Assembly: GCA_963578625.1 (NCBI GenBank)
Contig: CAUZEO010000141.1
Coordinates: forward strand, 1-12,738
From: CAUZEO01 sp963578625
GTDB lineage: Bacteria; Verrucomicrobiota; Kiritimatiellia; SLOV01
Direction: 5' to 3'
DNA length: 12,738 nucleotides
Positions 1 to 6,877 of this stretch are shown here, in pieces. The position numbers and the translations under genes are program-made. Within the stretch, counting starts at the first letter, position 1. The number at the start of each line of letters is the position of its first letter. The notes below the pieces were generated by a model that saw nothing but the letters and a program-made list of their open reading frames with translations, did no database searches and was not told the DNA's origin.

Positions 1-229
1 AAATGCGGATGTCGATCTCCCGGCTGACGCACAGATCGAGGAAGAGGAACCAGTCCAGTATCCGAAGTCTGCGATGTAGTAAGGATTCGTTCGCCATCTC
101 CTGCATGTGGGCGACTACCGATTCTGCGAGGGCCTTCAGGTTGTAGCCGCCCTCCAGGACCGACACGACTCAGCCTTCGTCGTAATGATCCGCCAAATCG
201 CACACCAGGCGGGGATCTGTTCTACGGCC
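1..229 (-). pseudogene. C-terminal remnant of a histone deacetylase / acetoin-utilization (AcuC-like) family protein, with premature stop
   Basis: Reading the minus strand downstream of menD gives DPRLVCDLADHYDEG, then a TGA (170-172), then VVSVLEGGYNLKALAES in the same frame and on to the window edge. 'RvvSvLEGGYnl-aLAeSv' is the hallmark C-terminal strand-turn of bacterial HDAC-family deacetylases, where the residue at the stop is normally Arg; CGA to TGA would explain it. Only about 75 codons exist. The rest of the ~300-residue enzyme, including the His and Asp zinc ligands, would have to lie where intact menD sits, so the gene is truncated at its 5' end as well as interrupted. The upstream part also overlaps the last bases of menD. 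After the 'AHMQEM' stretch the frame stays open but no longer looks like the family, so the original stop may be lost. The family call is fairly secure; the extent is not. Confidence 0.6.
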
Positions 230-1964
230 GAGACTCCGCGATTTTTCGCTCCAACTCCCTATGATAGTTCACATTCTCTTCACGGGAGGTAAAGACTTCC
301 AGCAGGCTGGATTCGCCTGAAGTAACTGCTTCTTCGTACATGCGTCTCAGCTCTGCCATGGATGAGGGCGAAGCGTAGCCGAGGCCGAACATTTTCGCTG
401 CGTATTCGAGGCGCAGGCCATGCGGGGTTCCGAAGTAGGTTTCGAATACGTCCGTGCTCGAAGCGACCGGGAGGAAGCTGAAAATGCCCCCCCCGTTGTT
501 GTTCACTACCACTGTGGTGACGGGATGGGGGGCCTCCGCGGCGAATCTAAACCCGTTCAGATCGTGCAGGCACGACAAATCTCCAAGGAAGAGGGTGGCG
601 GGAGCACCCAGGCCGGCGGAAAAACCAAAGCCCGATGAAATCAATCCGTCGATTCCGCTAACCCCACGATTAGCGGCGAACTCCGGTCGGTCATCCCGCG
701 ATGCCGCAAACATATCCACGTCTCTTACCGGCATGCTGTTTCCTAAAAAAAGACCGTGACCTTCGGGTAATCCCCTGGTCACCGCACGGGCCACCATGGG
801 TTCCGTGATCGTTTCGCGAGTCTCTTCCGCATCGAAGCACACCTGAATACGACTCCAGGCCGAGTCTAACTCACTCGGAAAATCCGAGGATGTGGATTGA
901 GGTGTGTGTGCCAGCAGGCGGACCAGAATCTCGTCGTGCGCGCCCTCCAACCGATGTGTCACAACGTAGGCCGGATCTGTTCGCGCAGCGTGCGAGGTCA
1001 CATGAATGTAAACCGCGGGTCGGTTCTCGGCAAAATGCCGAAGCGGCTCCCTCGAGACGAACCGGCCGCCAACATGCAGAACGGTGTCCACGTCTTGCAC
1101 CAGCCCTGGTTTCACATGAAAAACACCGGCGCCCATCACCAGAGGATCCTTGATCGATCGAAGACCCGAAAGCGCATCGGCCACCAGCGGCCACTTCAGG
1201 CGTCGCGCCAGCTCCAACACCCTACCGCGCGCGGCGGGCGAATTGAGCTCTCCCGCAAGGATCAGCCCGCGGTTGGCCCTACCGAGGAGATTCGCAATTT
1301 TGCCCACGTCTTCGTCGCGTGGCGCCGACAACGGAAAGTTGCATCGCGTGTAAGGCGCCGCCGACCGAAACCAGGGAGAAACATTGCCGATCGCGGGGTC
1401 AGGCGGCGGCTGCGGATTTGCCGTCACCAACGGTTCCCGGAACATCAGGTTGAGGTGCACTGGGCCCGGTGACGGATGGAGGGACGCGTGGACGGCATGG
1501 TCAACCGTGCTTAAAAGATAGGACGGCTCGATTTCTTCGGTCGGGCACGGCAGATCCACCTCGGACCGAACATACGATCCGAATAGACCGGGCTGAACCA
1601 TCGTCTGGTTTGCGTCGGTGGCGCGAAGCTCCGGCGGACGATCCGCGGAAAGAATAACCATGGGCAGCCGCGACTGACTCGATTCGATGACGGAAGGGAG
1701 AAGGTTGGCAGCCGCGGTGCCGGATGTAGTAACCACGGCCACCGGAAGGTCCGTCGCACGGGCATGGCCGACCGCGAAGAATCCGATACCCCGCTCATCC
1801 AGATGGACAACCGTTTGAGCGGAGGGGTGCCGCGCGATGGCGATGGTGAGGGGGCTGCACCGGGACCCGGACGCGAGGCAGAAAGTGCGCACATCATTGC
1901 GGATAAGTTCCTCAACGATCAACTCGGCCCAAAACCGGTTCAGGTTCGCCGTGTTCTCACTCAT
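222..1964 (-). CDS. menD: 2-succinyl-5-enolpyruvyl-6-hydroxy-3-cyclohexene-1-carboxylate synthase (SEPHCHC synthase)
   Basis: Thiamine-diphosphate enzyme of menaquinone synthesis: it decarboxylates 2-oxoglutarate and adds the succinyl semialdehyde unit to isochorismate in the cytoplasm. The 580-residue length is normal for MenD. The three-domain layout is visible. The N-terminal pyrimidine-binding part carries the activating Glu57 in LDERGIGFFAVG, TSGTAAANLLP (80-90), and SADRPPELR plus NQT (106-121). The C-terminal diphosphate-binding part carries GNSMPVRD (408-415), NRGVSGIDG (432-440), GDLSCLHDLN (461-470, the metal-binding GD…N motif) and NNNGGGIFS (488-496). Its ATG overlaps the menF stop as ATGA and I see no Shine-Dalgarno sequence before it, so translation is probably coupled to menF, which makes its substrate. 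No missing key residue was noticed. Confidence 0.97.
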   Translation of the reverse strand: MSENTANLNRFWAELIVEELIRNDVRTFCLASGSRCSPLTIAIARHPSAQTVVHLDERGIGFFAVGHARATDLPVAVVTTSGTAAANLLPSVIESSQSRLPMVILSADRPPELRATDANQTMVQPGLFGSYVRSEVDLPCPTEEIEPSYLLSTVDHAVHASLHPSPGPVHLNLMFREPLVTANPQPPPDPAIGNVSPWFRSAAPYTRCNFPLSAPRDEDVGKIANLLGRANRGLILAGELNSPAARGRVLELARRLKWPLVADALSGLRSIKDPLVMGAGVFHVKPGLVQDVDTVLHVGGRFVSREPLRHFAENRPAVYIHVTSHAARTDPAYVVTHRLEGAHDEILVRLLAHTPQSTSSDFPSELDSAWSRIQVCFDAEETRETITEPMVARAVTRGLPEGHGLFLGNSMPVRDVDMFAASRDDRPEFAANRGVSGIDGLISSGFGFSAGLGAPATLFLGDLSCLHDLNGFRFAAEAPHPVTTVVVNNNGGGIFSFLPVASSTDVFETYFGTPHGLRLEYAAKMFGLGYASPSSMAELRRMYEEAVTSGESSLLEVFTSREENVNYHRELERKIAESRP

Positions 1965-3337
1965 GAGCAGCGGAAAAGGTCGAGAAACGAGGCGATTTTC
2001 CCTTCAATTTCGTCCCACTCGTCGTCCGGGGACGAACCTTCCACGATCCCTGCGCCCGCGAAAAGGTGCACGCGATCCTTTTCGACCAGGGCGGAGCGAA
2101 TTCCTGCCACAAACTGAGCGGCATCACGTTCCACCCATCCGACCGGGGCGGCGTAGTATCCGCGGTCAAAAGGTTCAAGCGCTTCGATTTCCTGGAGCGC
2201 GGCGTGACTCGGAGAGCCGCCAACCGCCGCGGTTGGATGCAGCGCGGTGAGAACCTGTCCGTCATGAATGCCGGTCTTGAGCATACCGCGAAAACGGGTA
2301 ACCAAGTGCAGATTGTGGGCGAGTTTCAGGACCGATGGAACTTCGTCGGCGGCAAGGTCCTCAACGAAAGGGTGCAGCGAGGCTTCGATTCCATCGACGA
2401 CAATCTGGTGTTCTCGTCGATCTTTGTCGCTGTGCAGCAATTCCTGGGCGAGCCGCTCGTCCTCATCGATGGTTGCGCCCCGTCGGCGAGTCCCGGCAAT
2501 CGCCTCGGTCCGCAGGCGACGGCCGTCCCTGCGGTAGAGGCGCTCGGGAGAAGCTCCTATGAATGCGTGGTCTCGATCGGGCTGAAAACAAAAATGAAAA
2601 GCGTTGATGGTCTCCGACTTGAGAACGTTTAGAACCTGGGCGGCATTGACTGGGGTGTCGAACGTAAGCGTTGAATTCCTAGCCAGAACAATCTTCTTGA
2701 ATCGGCCGTCCTTGATTCCTTGCAGGGTGCCGTTCACTGCCGATGTCCAATCCGTCTTGCCGGGTCTGTCCAATCGACGATTCAGTTCTGGAATGAGGAT
2801 GGTCTCCGCGTTGTAATCCAGGGAAACGCACTCCAGTTCTTTCTCCACCACGTCGAGATCATCGTCCGACCTCATGTTGCAGGCGAAGGTCGTGACGCCC
2901 TCTCTGCTGACCACTTCGAAGCGGGGCAGGATAAAGCGGTATCCCTTGAATGTCTGCCACTCCGCGTCGCAGTGTGAAGACGGTGCAAACCGCATTCCCC
3001 CAAAGTACCGGATATCGGCATCGCAGAACTCCAACCGCTGGTGAACACGTTCCAGCGCCTTCCCGATTCCGTGCCCGGTTTCACCGGCAATCATGTCCGC
3101 CCGTCCGAGGCCGGCCAGCTGGAAATCACCGTCCCTATCGGACCAGTATCCTCTCGAACCGGCGGACTGCACGGACAGCCACTGCATGGCATTCAGCCGA
3201 TCCACCATTACTTCCGCACGGAGAATGATCGGAGGATCGCTCTCGGATGCCACCAGTCGGCTGCGCAATCGCTCAATGATCTCCCGCCTGATCCGGGAAG
3301 GGTCGGTGATGTCGATGGATGAGAGTGCAGGGTTCAT
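1961..3337 (-). CDS. menF: isochorismate synthase
   Basis: Converts chorismate to isochorismate, the entry step of the classical menaquinone pathway. The product is a chorismate-binding (anthranilate synthase component I-like) enzyme. Numbering from an upstream TTG at 3350-3352, which gives 463 residues, the expected features are catalytic base Lys220 in FKKIVLAR, Glu270 in GASPERL, Mg-binding Glu314 in DRREHQ, LHPTAAVGG (371-379), RGYYAAPVGW, and the acidic DDEWDEIEGK near the C-terminus. GYYAxPVGW and the LHPT motif favour isochorismate synthase over anthranilate or aminodeoxychorismate synthases, and menD directly behind it settles the pathway role. I chose the ATG at 3335-3337; the TTG would add five residues, and neither has a good Shine-Dalgarno sequence. 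Menaquinone MenF rather than siderophore EntC is inferred from the neighbours. Confidence 0.93.
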   Translation of the reverse strand: MNPALSSIDITDPSRIRREIIERLRSRLVASESDPPIILRAEVMVDRLNAMQWLSVQSAGSRGYWSDRDGDFQLAGLGRADMIAGETGHGIGKALERVHQRLEFCDADIRYFGGMRFAPSSHCDAEWQTFKGYRFILPRFEVVSREGVTTFACNMRSDDDLDVVEKELECVSLDYNAETILIPELNRRLDRPGKTDWTSAVNGTLQGIKDGRFKKIVLARNSTLTFDTPVNAAQVLNVLKSETINAFHFCFQPDRDHAFIGASPERLYRRDGRRLRTEAIAGTRRRGATIDEDERLAQELLHSDKDRREHQIVVDGIEASLHPFVEDLAADEVPSVLKLAHNLHLVTRFRGMLKTGIHDGQVLTALHPTAAVGGSPSHAALQEIEALEPFDRGYYAAPVGWVERDAAQFVAGIRSALVEKDRVHLFAGAGIVEGSSPDDEWDEIEGKIASFLDLFRCS

Positions 3338-3424
3338 TAAATTACTGCGCAATTTATTCCAACATAGGGACTCGGGTCAAAGCAAAGTAGTCGCCCAGGA
3401 ATGTCGAAGATCGAAAGTGGGTCA

Positions 3425-3464
3425 TTGAATATTCGATATTGAGGATTCGATATTGGAAATTCGG
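3425..3464. repeat. AT-rich 14-bp tandem repeat between menG and menF
   Basis: The 11-mer ATTCGATATTG occurs at 3431-3441 and again at 3445-3455, followed by a third partial ATTCG at 3459, giving a 14-bp period. The inverse of the same word, CCAATATCGAAT, occurs at 4427-4438 in the next intergenic space, about 1 kb away. This block lies in the 130-bp gap between the menG stop and the menF start. No protein can be read from it. Function unknown; it could be a dispersed intergenic repeat or a simple AT-rich spacer. Confidence 0.5.
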
Positions 3465-3482
3465 GAACCCGTTTCTGCTCGT

Positions 3483-4244
3483 TTACTGCCGTTCTTCTTC
3501 TGAAGCCACAGCCTTTTCCCCTTGATAAATGGTGGCCACCCCGAAGGTCAGCGGCGTGGCGGAAACCTGGGCGAACCCGGCTTCCCGCATCAGTTCGCAG
3601 AATGCCTCTCCGTAGGGAAACGCTTCGATAGTCCGATTCAGGTAGCGATACGCCTCCGCGTCGCCGGAAATGATTCCTCCGATTCGGGGCAAAACCCTGC
3701 GCAGGTAGAACAAGTGCAGCGCCCGAATCAACCGGTTCCGCGGGAGCGAAAATTCGAGGATCAACGCCCGGCCGCCGGGCAGCAGTACCCGATGCATCTC
3801 CCGGAGCGCGGCCAAAACATCCGGAACGTTGCGAATTCCAAACGAGATGGTCGTCGCATCGAACTGCCCGGCATCCGCGGGAATATTCGTCGCGTCCCCG
3901 ACTTGCAGGGAAATCATTTCCGAGAGACCGCGGTCCCCTACTTTCTTTCGCCCCACCTCTAGCATTCCCTCCGCGAGATCCATGCCGGTCCCCTTCCCCA
4001 TACGGTCCGAAGCCGCTGACAGATGGAGAAGCTGGTCCGCGGTGCCGGTGGCCAGGTCAAGGACGTGCAGCGCCTCGCCGGCCGGCAGATGCCGGGCCAT
4101 CCGTTTGCGCCACCGGACATCGATTCCGAATGAGACCAGGCGGTTTACGAGATCATAGCTTCCGCAGATGCGATTAAACATCCGCCAGCTTTCCTTCCGG
4201 GCCGGCTCCGTATCCGGCGACTTGTCTGAGATTGCCTGTTCCAT
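3483..4244 (-). CDS. ubiE: demethylmenaquinone methyltransferase (MenG/UbiE family)
   Basis: SAM-dependent C-methyltransferase for the final step of menaquinone synthesis (demethylmenaquinone to menaquinone). At 253 residues it has the normal family length. Visible motifs: N-terminal MFNRICGSYDLVNRLVS and DVRWRKRM (21-49), SAM-binding motif I VLDLATGTAD (61-70), GDATNIP (116-122), the family signature SFGIRNV (134-140), LLPGGRALILEFS (153-165), YRYLNRTIEAFP (199-210) and the C-terminal TPLTFGVATIYQGEK. UbiE proteins may also methylate ubiquinone precursors. The adjacent menF and menD and the absence of ubi genes in the window point to the menaquinone role, so menG is an equally valid name. 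It starts at an ATG with a weak upstream context. It is the first gene of the minus-strand block; the 145-bp gap to menF leaves room for a separate promoter. Confidence 0.94.
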   Translation of the reverse strand: MEQAISDKSPDTEPARKESWRMFNRICGSYDLVNRLVSFGIDVRWRKRMARHLPAGEALHVLDLATGTADQLLHLSAASDRMGKGTGMDLAEGMLEVGRKKVGDRGLSEMISLQVGDATNIPADAGQFDATTISFGIRNVPDVLAALREMHRVLLPGGRALILEFSLPRNRLIRALHLFYLRRVLPRIGGIISGDAEAYRYLNRTIEAFPYGEAFCELMREAGFAQVSATPLTFGVATIYQGEKAVASEEERQ

Positions 4245-4859
4245 TGTTTACATCGGAGAAATAGTCGCACAGGGGTACTCGGCATGAACAACAAAAAGAA
4301 AGACCTTCGTATTCCGTATCACGGGTATCCGACCCGTGAAGCGGAGCCAACAGCCGGAACCCAAGCATCGTGGCTATACGGGTATCCCGTGGTCTACGGA
4401 GCCCAACCGGTTTGTGGGGAAAATGTCCAATATCGAATGCCGAAGTGAAGAAAGACCCGACGACCGAATACTCAGAATCTCGAACCTCCCTGCGAGGCAA
4501 TGCCATCCGTTAGGTTTTCAGGCTAAAGCCTTTACATGATCAATATCTACGGCATATTTGCCTAGTGGGCAATATGGGGCTCGAAAAAGGCAGAGAAAAG
4601 CACGTTGCCCGTGCGACGAGAAAGAGCGATAGTGGTAGGGGTCCATCGGCTACCATCTTCGCCGTGGTCCTCATGCCATCGCGACGAGCGACTGGCGGCA
4701 CGATGTGGATTTGTCCAACCAGCGCTTCAGGAAGTAACGGTGGCGTCTTTTGCGTCAACATTGCGGTCAGGTGTTGCCTTGATAGACTCGCTGATGTGTC
4801 CGCCGAATCTCGCGAGGAAGAGAACTTCGGTCTAAAAGGCACAACCGAATGTTGAATGG
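4245..4859. other. 615-bp divergent intergenic region without a recognised gene
   Basis: This lies between the divergently oriented menG (minus) and the L,D-transpeptidase (plus) and should hold both promoters, but I cannot point to a convincing -35/-10 pair. It holds short hairpins: CACGGGT-atccg-ACCCGTG at 4320-4338 and ACGGG-tat-CCCGT at 4378-4390, which share the word ACGGGTATCC. It also holds the CCAATATCGAAT word at 4427-4438, the inverse of the repeat at 3431-3455. A palindromic AGGCTAAAGCCT-like stretch lies near 4519-4530. Several short open frames exist on both strands between 4540 and 4855, but none resembles a protein I know, and their Arg/Ser/Pro-rich composition suggests chance. 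Confidence 0.5.
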
Positions 4860-4865
4860 TTGAAA

Positions 4866-5429
4866 ATGATGGGAGATCAGGAAAGTCAATTACCGGGCCG
4901 ACTGGGCGAACGTTGGTGGGATGCGATGCGGCGTGGGCTCTCGCGCCAAGGGTGGCTGCTGGTTGTTGATGCTTCCACCCAAGCCATGTTCGCGCTGTGT
5001 TCCGGAAGGCTGGAATCGGAGCACCTGATATCCACCAGCGGGCGGGGACTGGGAGAAGAGGAGGACTCCTATCGAACACCCCGCGGCATACATGAAGTCG
5101 CCGATCAGATTGGTGACAAGCAACCTCCGGGCGCCGTATTCAAAAGCCGCGTGCCGACCGGGTTCGTCCTCGGCGCCGACGAATGGAAAGCGAATTCCGA
5201 AGAAGACATGATTCTGACCCGAATTCTTCGGCTGCGGGGCATGGAACCCGGAATCAACAGGGGACCAGGAATCGATTCCTATGATCGAAACATCTACATT
5301 CACGGCACCAATCAGGAGCAACTCCTTGGCACTCCCGCTTCGCACGGGTGTATTCGCATGGCGAATCTGGAGATCGTCCGGCTATTCGATCAGATCCGCA
5401 ATGAGCCGGCCTGGTGCATCGTGGATTAA
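4866..5429 (+). CDS. L,D-transpeptidase (YkuD/ErfK-YbiS-YcfS-YnhG family)
   Basis: Predicted YkuD-fold cysteine transpeptidase. Such enzymes make 3-3 peptidoglycan cross-links or attach proteins to meso-diaminopimelate. The catalytic signature is clear: IHGTNQEQLLGTPASHGCIR with His146, His160, Gly161 and nucleophile Cys162 (numbered from 4866), matching HxG-x(n)-[ST]HGC-[IV]R. A strand-rich N-terminal half (WLLVVDASTQAMFAL, then TPRGIHEV) is typical of the fold. At ~187 residues it consists of the catalytic domain alone. There is no LysM or peptidoglycan-binding domain, and no hydrophobic signal peptide at the chosen start, which is odd for a wall enzyme. A TTG at 4860 would add only two residues. 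No strong Shine-Dalgarno sequence is visible. It stands alone on the plus strand, so there is no operon partner to specify its role. Confidence 0.88.
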   Translation: MMGDQESQLPGRLGERWWDAMRRGLSRQGWLLVVDASTQAMFALCSGRLESEHLISTSGRGLGEEEDSYRTPRGIHEVADQIGDKQPPGAVFKSRVPTGFVLGADEWKANSEEDMILTRILRLRGMEPGINRGPGIDSYDRNIYIHGTNQEQLLGTPASHGCIRMANLEIVRLFDQIRNEPAWCIVD

Positions 5430-5436
5430 AGAAAAA

Positions 5437-5464
5437 TCGGATCCGTCTGATCAGTCGGATCCGA
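5437..5464. terminator. 28-nt palindrome just after the L,D-transpeptidase gene
   Basis: Starting eight bases after the stop codon is a near-perfect palindrome, TCGGATCCG-T-CTGA / TCAG-T-CGGATCCGA, with 13 of 14 pairs and one T:T mismatch. On the plus strand no T-run follows it, but AAAGAAAAA precedes it, so on the minus strand the hairpin is followed by TTTTTCTTT. It could be a terminator, best fitting minus-strand transcription arriving from the repeat region and shielding the transpeptidase gene. It could also simply be a stabilising 3' hairpin or a dyad protein site. Confidence 0.4.
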
Positions 5465-5514
5465 ATGGCATCTGACGTAAGGCCTGATCATGATCAATTC
5501 ATTTTCGAGAACGA

Positions 5515-5590
5515 CGGGGACCGCCGTCTCCAGAGATGCGACAATATCCTGAAAAGCACGAAGATATGAATTTGGAGACGGCGGTCCCCG
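5515..5590. repeat. Inverted-repeat element (18-bp perfect arms, REP/MITE-like)
   Basis: The left arm CGGGGACCGCCGTCTCCA (5515-5532) is perfectly complementary to TGGAGACGGCGGTCCCCG (5573-5590) across a 40-nt loop. An inner ATATC/GATAT pair extends the fold. There is no coding signal inside. The long GC-rich stem, lack of a T-tract and position in a repeat-rich gap beside a transposase remnant suggest a short palindromic mobile or REP-type unit rather than a terminator. Copy number in the genome cannot be judged from here. Confidence 0.65.
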
Positions 5591-5651
5591 CCGTACTGAG
5601 AGAAGAGTGCAGTCTGATGCAGTGAACCATCCCGGGTAGATGCCTTCCTGA

Positions 5652-5915
5652 CCGGCTACCGGAAGCCAGAAGAACGTTCCCCAGGCGACCGGCCCACGAC
5701 TCTACCCGAAGTGCTCACGCGAAATACGCATCGTTGCGCTGATCGACAACCGGGGGGGGGGAATCAATGGCATCCTCCTCCACCTCAGCCTGTGGGAGCA
5801 GGGCATCCGTGCCCACTCCGGTACAGATCCTCCTGCCGAGACCACCATCGAGCCGTGGCTCCATGATCCCTTCCCCGATTACGACACCGAACCGGTCATG
5901 GCGTACCCGAACAGC
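5652..5915 (+). pseudogene. C-terminal remnant of an IS91-like (Y2_Tnp) transposase
   Basis: The frame opening after a TGA at 5649 reads YPKCSREIRIVALID (from 5703), then GINGILLHLSLWEQGIRA, and ends in PWLHDPFPDYDTEPVMAY. A zinc-ribbon-like CPxC (here YPKC), 'R-I-ALI', a '-IL-HL-LWEQG' helix and the closing 'DPFPDYDTEP' form the tail of transposases annotated as IS91-like/Y2_Tnp. Only about 75 codons of the tail remain. The N-terminal HUH/Y2 catalytic region is absent, so this is a dead fragment. The frame runs straight through a 10-G homopolymer (5752-5761) without needing a shift. It continues open to 6176, but similarity to transposase tails stops near 5915, suggesting a junction with unrelated DNA. 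Confidence 0.6.
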
Positions 5916-6178
5916 GGAGCGTTCGCGGCGGGACCGGTCTGTCTCCTCTCGACTTCGAAAAGGCCAACGCGCGCTGTGGTGCCCGTAACTCCTAAAGGGG
6001 ACGGCGAGTTGAACTGGGCCTCGGATGCCGCTGTAGCCAATTCAGAGTTGGCATTGGTCGAGATGGCGAACAAAGGCAACACGGCAGCTTTCACTATCGA
6101 CGGACGCAGTTGCCGGGCCAAAGCCGATTCTGCCACGGATATGTTTTTTTCCTTCAATACCGACGAGTCGCGGTGAAA
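5916..6178. other. 260-bp block open on both strands, unrecognised
   Basis: On the plus strand the frame continues from the transposase remnant to TGA at 6174-6176 (…DGELNWASDAAVANSELA… ending FNTDESR). On the minus strand a 92-codon frame beginning at an ATG at 6157 (MKEKNISVAESALARQLRPS…) runs back to 5879. Both have ordinary amino-acid composition, so I cannot decide which, if either, is coding. I recognise no family. The plus frame has no natural start of its own other than an in-frame ATG at 5898 inside the transposase tail. Confidence 0.3.
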
Positions 6179-6190
6179 TGAGGGCTGTGG

Positions 6191-6877
6191 CTACCTTGAG
6201 AAGTTCGCCCAGGGATGGGAGGCACCATCTGCGGTACCTAGTTCACCTACAGCTTCCACAATCGGACCGTAGGTGTCATCGGAGTCCAGTGAGTAGTTGG
6301 TTCCATTCCCCACGCAGGTGTTTTTCAGGATGAAGTTGCTCGTGGTGCTGGCGGTTAGAATCCCATGGGGCGATCCTTCTCCTGTGGGACCCCATACATT
6401 GTTCCCTTCAATCCGGTTACCATCTGCGTATGAGAGAAGGATTCCCCTATCAACGTTTCTGCTAACCGTGTTTTCTCGAATAGTGTTCCCACTGCACTGG
6501 CCTTCCTTGCCATAAATTTCTATGCCCCTGCCTAGATTCCCGGTGATGGTACAATCCGTAATCGTGTTCCCATTGCACTGGCCGTACTGGCCCACAGATA
6601 GACGCCTTGGGACTTATTGCCGGAAACCAAACACCGCTCGATACGGCTATTGTTTGCGTGCTCATAATAGAACCCGCTGATTGTTCCTCCCCTGATCACC
6701 ACCTTGTCTATCACCGCATTGGTTGACCCAGCCACATGAATGCCATAGTCCCCGCCAAATAAATCTCCGGTGAGGGAGAAACCGATCTGGTCCACGTTGG
6801 CGCCGCTAAGACTCCATGACAATGCCGTCCGTCGTGGAACTCAGGTTGGAGCTTAGGTAATGCGGCCGAGCGGACGG
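6191..6877 (-). pseudogene. right-handed parallel beta-helix repeat protein, frameshifted and 5'-truncated
   Basis: Three minus-strand frames join into one beta-helix protein. Frame 1 (6877-6809): PHYLSSNLSSTTDGIVMES then stop. Frame 2 (about 6815-6590): LSGANVDQIGFSLTGDLFGG…IRGGTISGF…NSRIERCLVSGNKSQGVYLW. Frame 3 (about 6593-6191): GQYGQCNGNTITDCT, IYGKEGQCSGNTIRENT, ADGNRIEGNNVWGP, ending SHPWANFSR. The repeated 'GNxIxxNxxxxN' rungs and the 'HPWANF' terminus are typical of secreted beta-helix (pectate-lyase/NosD-like) proteins. The second shift is explained by loss of one G from a GGGG run at about 6592 (TGGGCC for TGGGGCC). The signal peptide and linker expected upstream are missing. It is therefore a decayed gene, unless the shifts are assembly errors; the missing N-terminus argues for real decay. 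Confidence 0.72.

Noticed and set aside
3466..3478. CGGGAACCCG-TTT as a possible terminator after menG
   Set aside because: The stem is only 4 bp with a 2-nt loop, and the T-run is on the wrong strand for the minus-strand gene.
4540..5079. 179-codon minus frame overlapping the transpeptidase start
   Set aside because: Half lies antisense to the well-supported transpeptidase. The composition is Pro/Ser/Arg-rich and matches no family I know.
5752..5761. Run of ten G as a frameshift site in the transposase remnant
   Set aside because: Codon counting shows that the frame before (…RIVALIDN) and after (GINGILLHLS…) is the same, so no shift is needed.
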